Assembly (NCBI RefSeq): GCF_002210105.1
Contig: NZ_AQQU01000001.1
Coordinates: 1,276,501-1,340,500 of the forward strand
Origin: Oceanicola sp. 22II-s10i
GTDB taxonomy: Bacteria > Pseudomonadota > Alphaproteobacteria > Rhodobacterales > Rhodobacteraceae
DNA: 64,000 nucleotides
Direction: 5' to 3'
The stretch's first letter is position 1; each line of letters starts with the position of its first letter. The notes under the pieces were generated by a model. The model had not been told where the DNA came from and made no database searches. It worked only from the letters and a program-made list of their open reading frames with translations. Positions 63,054 to 64,000 of the stretch are shown here, piece after piece. The translations under genes and the position numbers were made by a program.

Positions 63054-63359
63054 TCAGCGCGCGATCTTCTTCAGGAACGTCCGGTCCTCGCGGGTGATGA
63101 ACCGTTCGGCCTTCGCGAATTCGAAGTTTGCGCGCCCCACGGGGTCCTCTGCAAGCCGGGCCTTGTAAGCTTCATATGCGGCGAGGCTTTCGATGTCGTA
63201 GATGCCGTAGGCCAGCGTGGTGGAGCCCTCGTGCGGCAGGTAGTAGCCCGTCAGCTGCGCGCCGCAGCGCGGGATCGCGACCACCCAGTTGCGGGCGTAT
63301 TCCTCGAAAGCGTCCTTTCGGGTCGGGTCGATGTGATAGCGGATGATGCAGCTGAGCAT
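63054..63359 (-). CDS. NIPSNAP family protein
   Basis: A 101-residue protein of the NIPSNAP family, also a dimeric alpha/beta-barrel fold: MLSCIIRYHIDPTRKDAFEE, GAQLTGYYLPHEGSTTLAYG, and RANFEFAKAERFITREDRTF. AAGGA is 6-9 nt before the ATG. First gene of the minus-strand operon, 74 bp from the divergent regulator. Function unknown. Confidence 0.87.
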   Translation of the reverse strand: MLSCIIRYHIDPTRKDAFEEYARNWVVAIPRCGAQLTGYYLPHEGSTTLAYGIYDIESLAAYEAYKARLAEDPVGRANFEFAKAERFITREDRTFLKKIAR

Positions 63360-63433
63360 GGGTTTTCCTTGATCCGTTGACGGGACCGGTCTACCGCAGG
63401 GGCAAACGCAAATGCTTCGATGGGGGTCGAACT
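63360..63433. promoter_or_regulatory. Divergent promoter region of the NIPSNAP operon and ArsR-type gene
   Basis: A 74-bp gap between two divergent genes. Short spacing suggests overlapping promoters under control of the regulator. No clear palindromic operator longer than 5 bp per arm was seen. Confidence 0.4.
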
Positions 63434-64000
63434 GTGAGGGAAGGTCCCGACATTTCCGCCATCGCCGCGCTGATCGGCGATCCGGCGCGGGCGAACATCC
63501 TGACGGCGCTGATGTCGGGCAAGGCCCTCACCGCGACGGAACTGGCGGCCGAGGCGGGAATCACCGCGCAGACCGTGTCCTCGCACCTCGCGCGGCTGGA
63601 CGAGGGCGGGCTGATCGCCACCCGGCGGCAAGGGCGGCACAAGTATGTGACGCTCGCCTCGGACGAGGTCGGGGCGGTGCTTGAGGCGCTGATCGGGCTG
63701 GCGGCGCGGTCCGGTCATCTGCGGACCCGTCCCGGCCCGCGCGACGCGGCGCTCAGACATGCGCGGGTCTGTTACAACCATCTGGCGGGGGACCGGGGCA
63801 TCCAGCTTTACGACTCGCTCGTCGCGCGCGGGATGCTTCGGGCGGACGAAGAGGTGCCCGCGCTGACCAGCGGGGGCGTCGATTTCCTGATCGATCTGGG
63901 TGTCGACGTGGACAGCCTGTCGCGGGCGCGCGCGCCGCTGTGCCGGAACTGTCTGGACTGGAGCGCCCGGCGCTATCACCTCGGCGGCAGTCTGGGCCGG
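63434..64000 (+). CDS. ArsR-type winged-helix regulator (3' end beyond window)
   Basis: The first 189 residues are visible, open to the window end. The N-terminal winged helix is clear: IAALIGDPARANILTALMSG, TATELAAEAGITAQTVSSHL and ARLDEGGLIATRRQGRHKYV. The longer C-terminal part, with CYNHLAGDRGIQLYDSLVAR and a CRNCLDWSARRYHLGGSLG block, is characteristic of an ArsR subgroup in proteobacteria and contains a Cys-x2-Cys pair. The start is GTG at 63434 with GGGGGT upstream. It is divergent from the four-gene operon and probably regulates it. Confidence 0.87.
   Translation, partial: MREGPDISAIAALIGDPARANILTALMSGKALTATELAAEAGITAQTVSSHLARLDEGGLIATRRQGRHKYVTLASDEVGAVLEALIGLAARSGHLRTRPGPRDAALRHARVCYNHLAGDRGIQLYDSLVARGMLRADEEVPALTSGGVDFLIDLGVDVDSLSRARAPLCRNCLDWSARRYHLGGSLGR

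Overview
The window is about 64 kb of GC-rich chromosome from an alphaproteobacterium, almost certainly a member of the Rhodobacterales (Rhodobacter/Roseobacter group). The evidence is the gene order hemN-fnrL-uspA-ccoNOQP, the order ctaC-ctaB-(small ORF)-ctaG-ctaE without subunit I, Flp pilins with a TVDWVVLTA signature, and short intergenic repeats ending in CCAGATGAAG or CCAGAAGAAG. I saw no rRNA, tRNA, CRISPR array, prophage or insertion sequence. The window reads as core chromosome. Gene density is high, and most long antisense reading frames are by-products of GC-rich codon usage.

Layout. 1-8797 (minus strand) is a Tad/Flp pilus locus: pilin, a second pilin-like gene, rcpC/cpaB, rcpA/cpaC secretin, an OmpA-type lipoprotein, tadZ, tadA, tadB, and tadC cut by the window edge. 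9181-18792 holds a lytic transglycosylase, scoAB, an L,D-transpeptidase, topA, dprA, a TetR regulator and tldD. 18970-26441 holds aa3 oxidase genes and assembly factors (ctaC, ctaB, a small ORF, ctaG, ctaE, SURF1), then thrC, an M16 peptidase and an acetyltransferase in one overlapping series. 26661-34574 carries a SulP transporter, a periplasmic MBL-fold protein, a GlcD-like dehydrogenase, apt, mtnP, a flavin reductase, an acetyltransferase and an EcsC protein. 34581-45161 carries ptsP, lysC, a CHASE histidine kinase, metabolic and hydrolase genes, and a two-gene unit of a small membrane protein plus an exported CHAT protease. 45179-52612 is the low-oxygen respiratory cluster. 52832-60594 is pgsA, moaD, moaE, rpmI, rplT, two secreted proteins, pheS, an ASCH protein, a YrhK protein and pheT. 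60647-64000 is a four-gene operon facing an ArsR-type regulator.

How it fits together. FnrL is encoded here, and FNR boxes (TTGAY-N4-ATCAA) sit in front of ccoN, uspA and hemN, beside fnrL itself, and upstream of ctaC. Both terminal oxidases, the anaerobic haem step and the regulator may therefore share one oxygen circuit. At ccoN, uspA and hemN a -10-like hexamer lies 22-23 bp past the box, as expected for class II FNR promoters. For hemN this predicts a nearly leaderless mRNA.

The most unusual non-coding signal is a family of intergenic elements: a hairpin, then a GGCCTCCGGCGG-like block, then an AAGTATTT-like core, then CCAGATGAAG or CCAGAAGAAG. Two members (10029-10112 and 26561-26642) share flanks and a GGGC-ATCGA-GCCC apex but have different stem arms that still pair, so the hairpin itself appears to be conserved. 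All assignments come from reading the sequence; no database search was possible.
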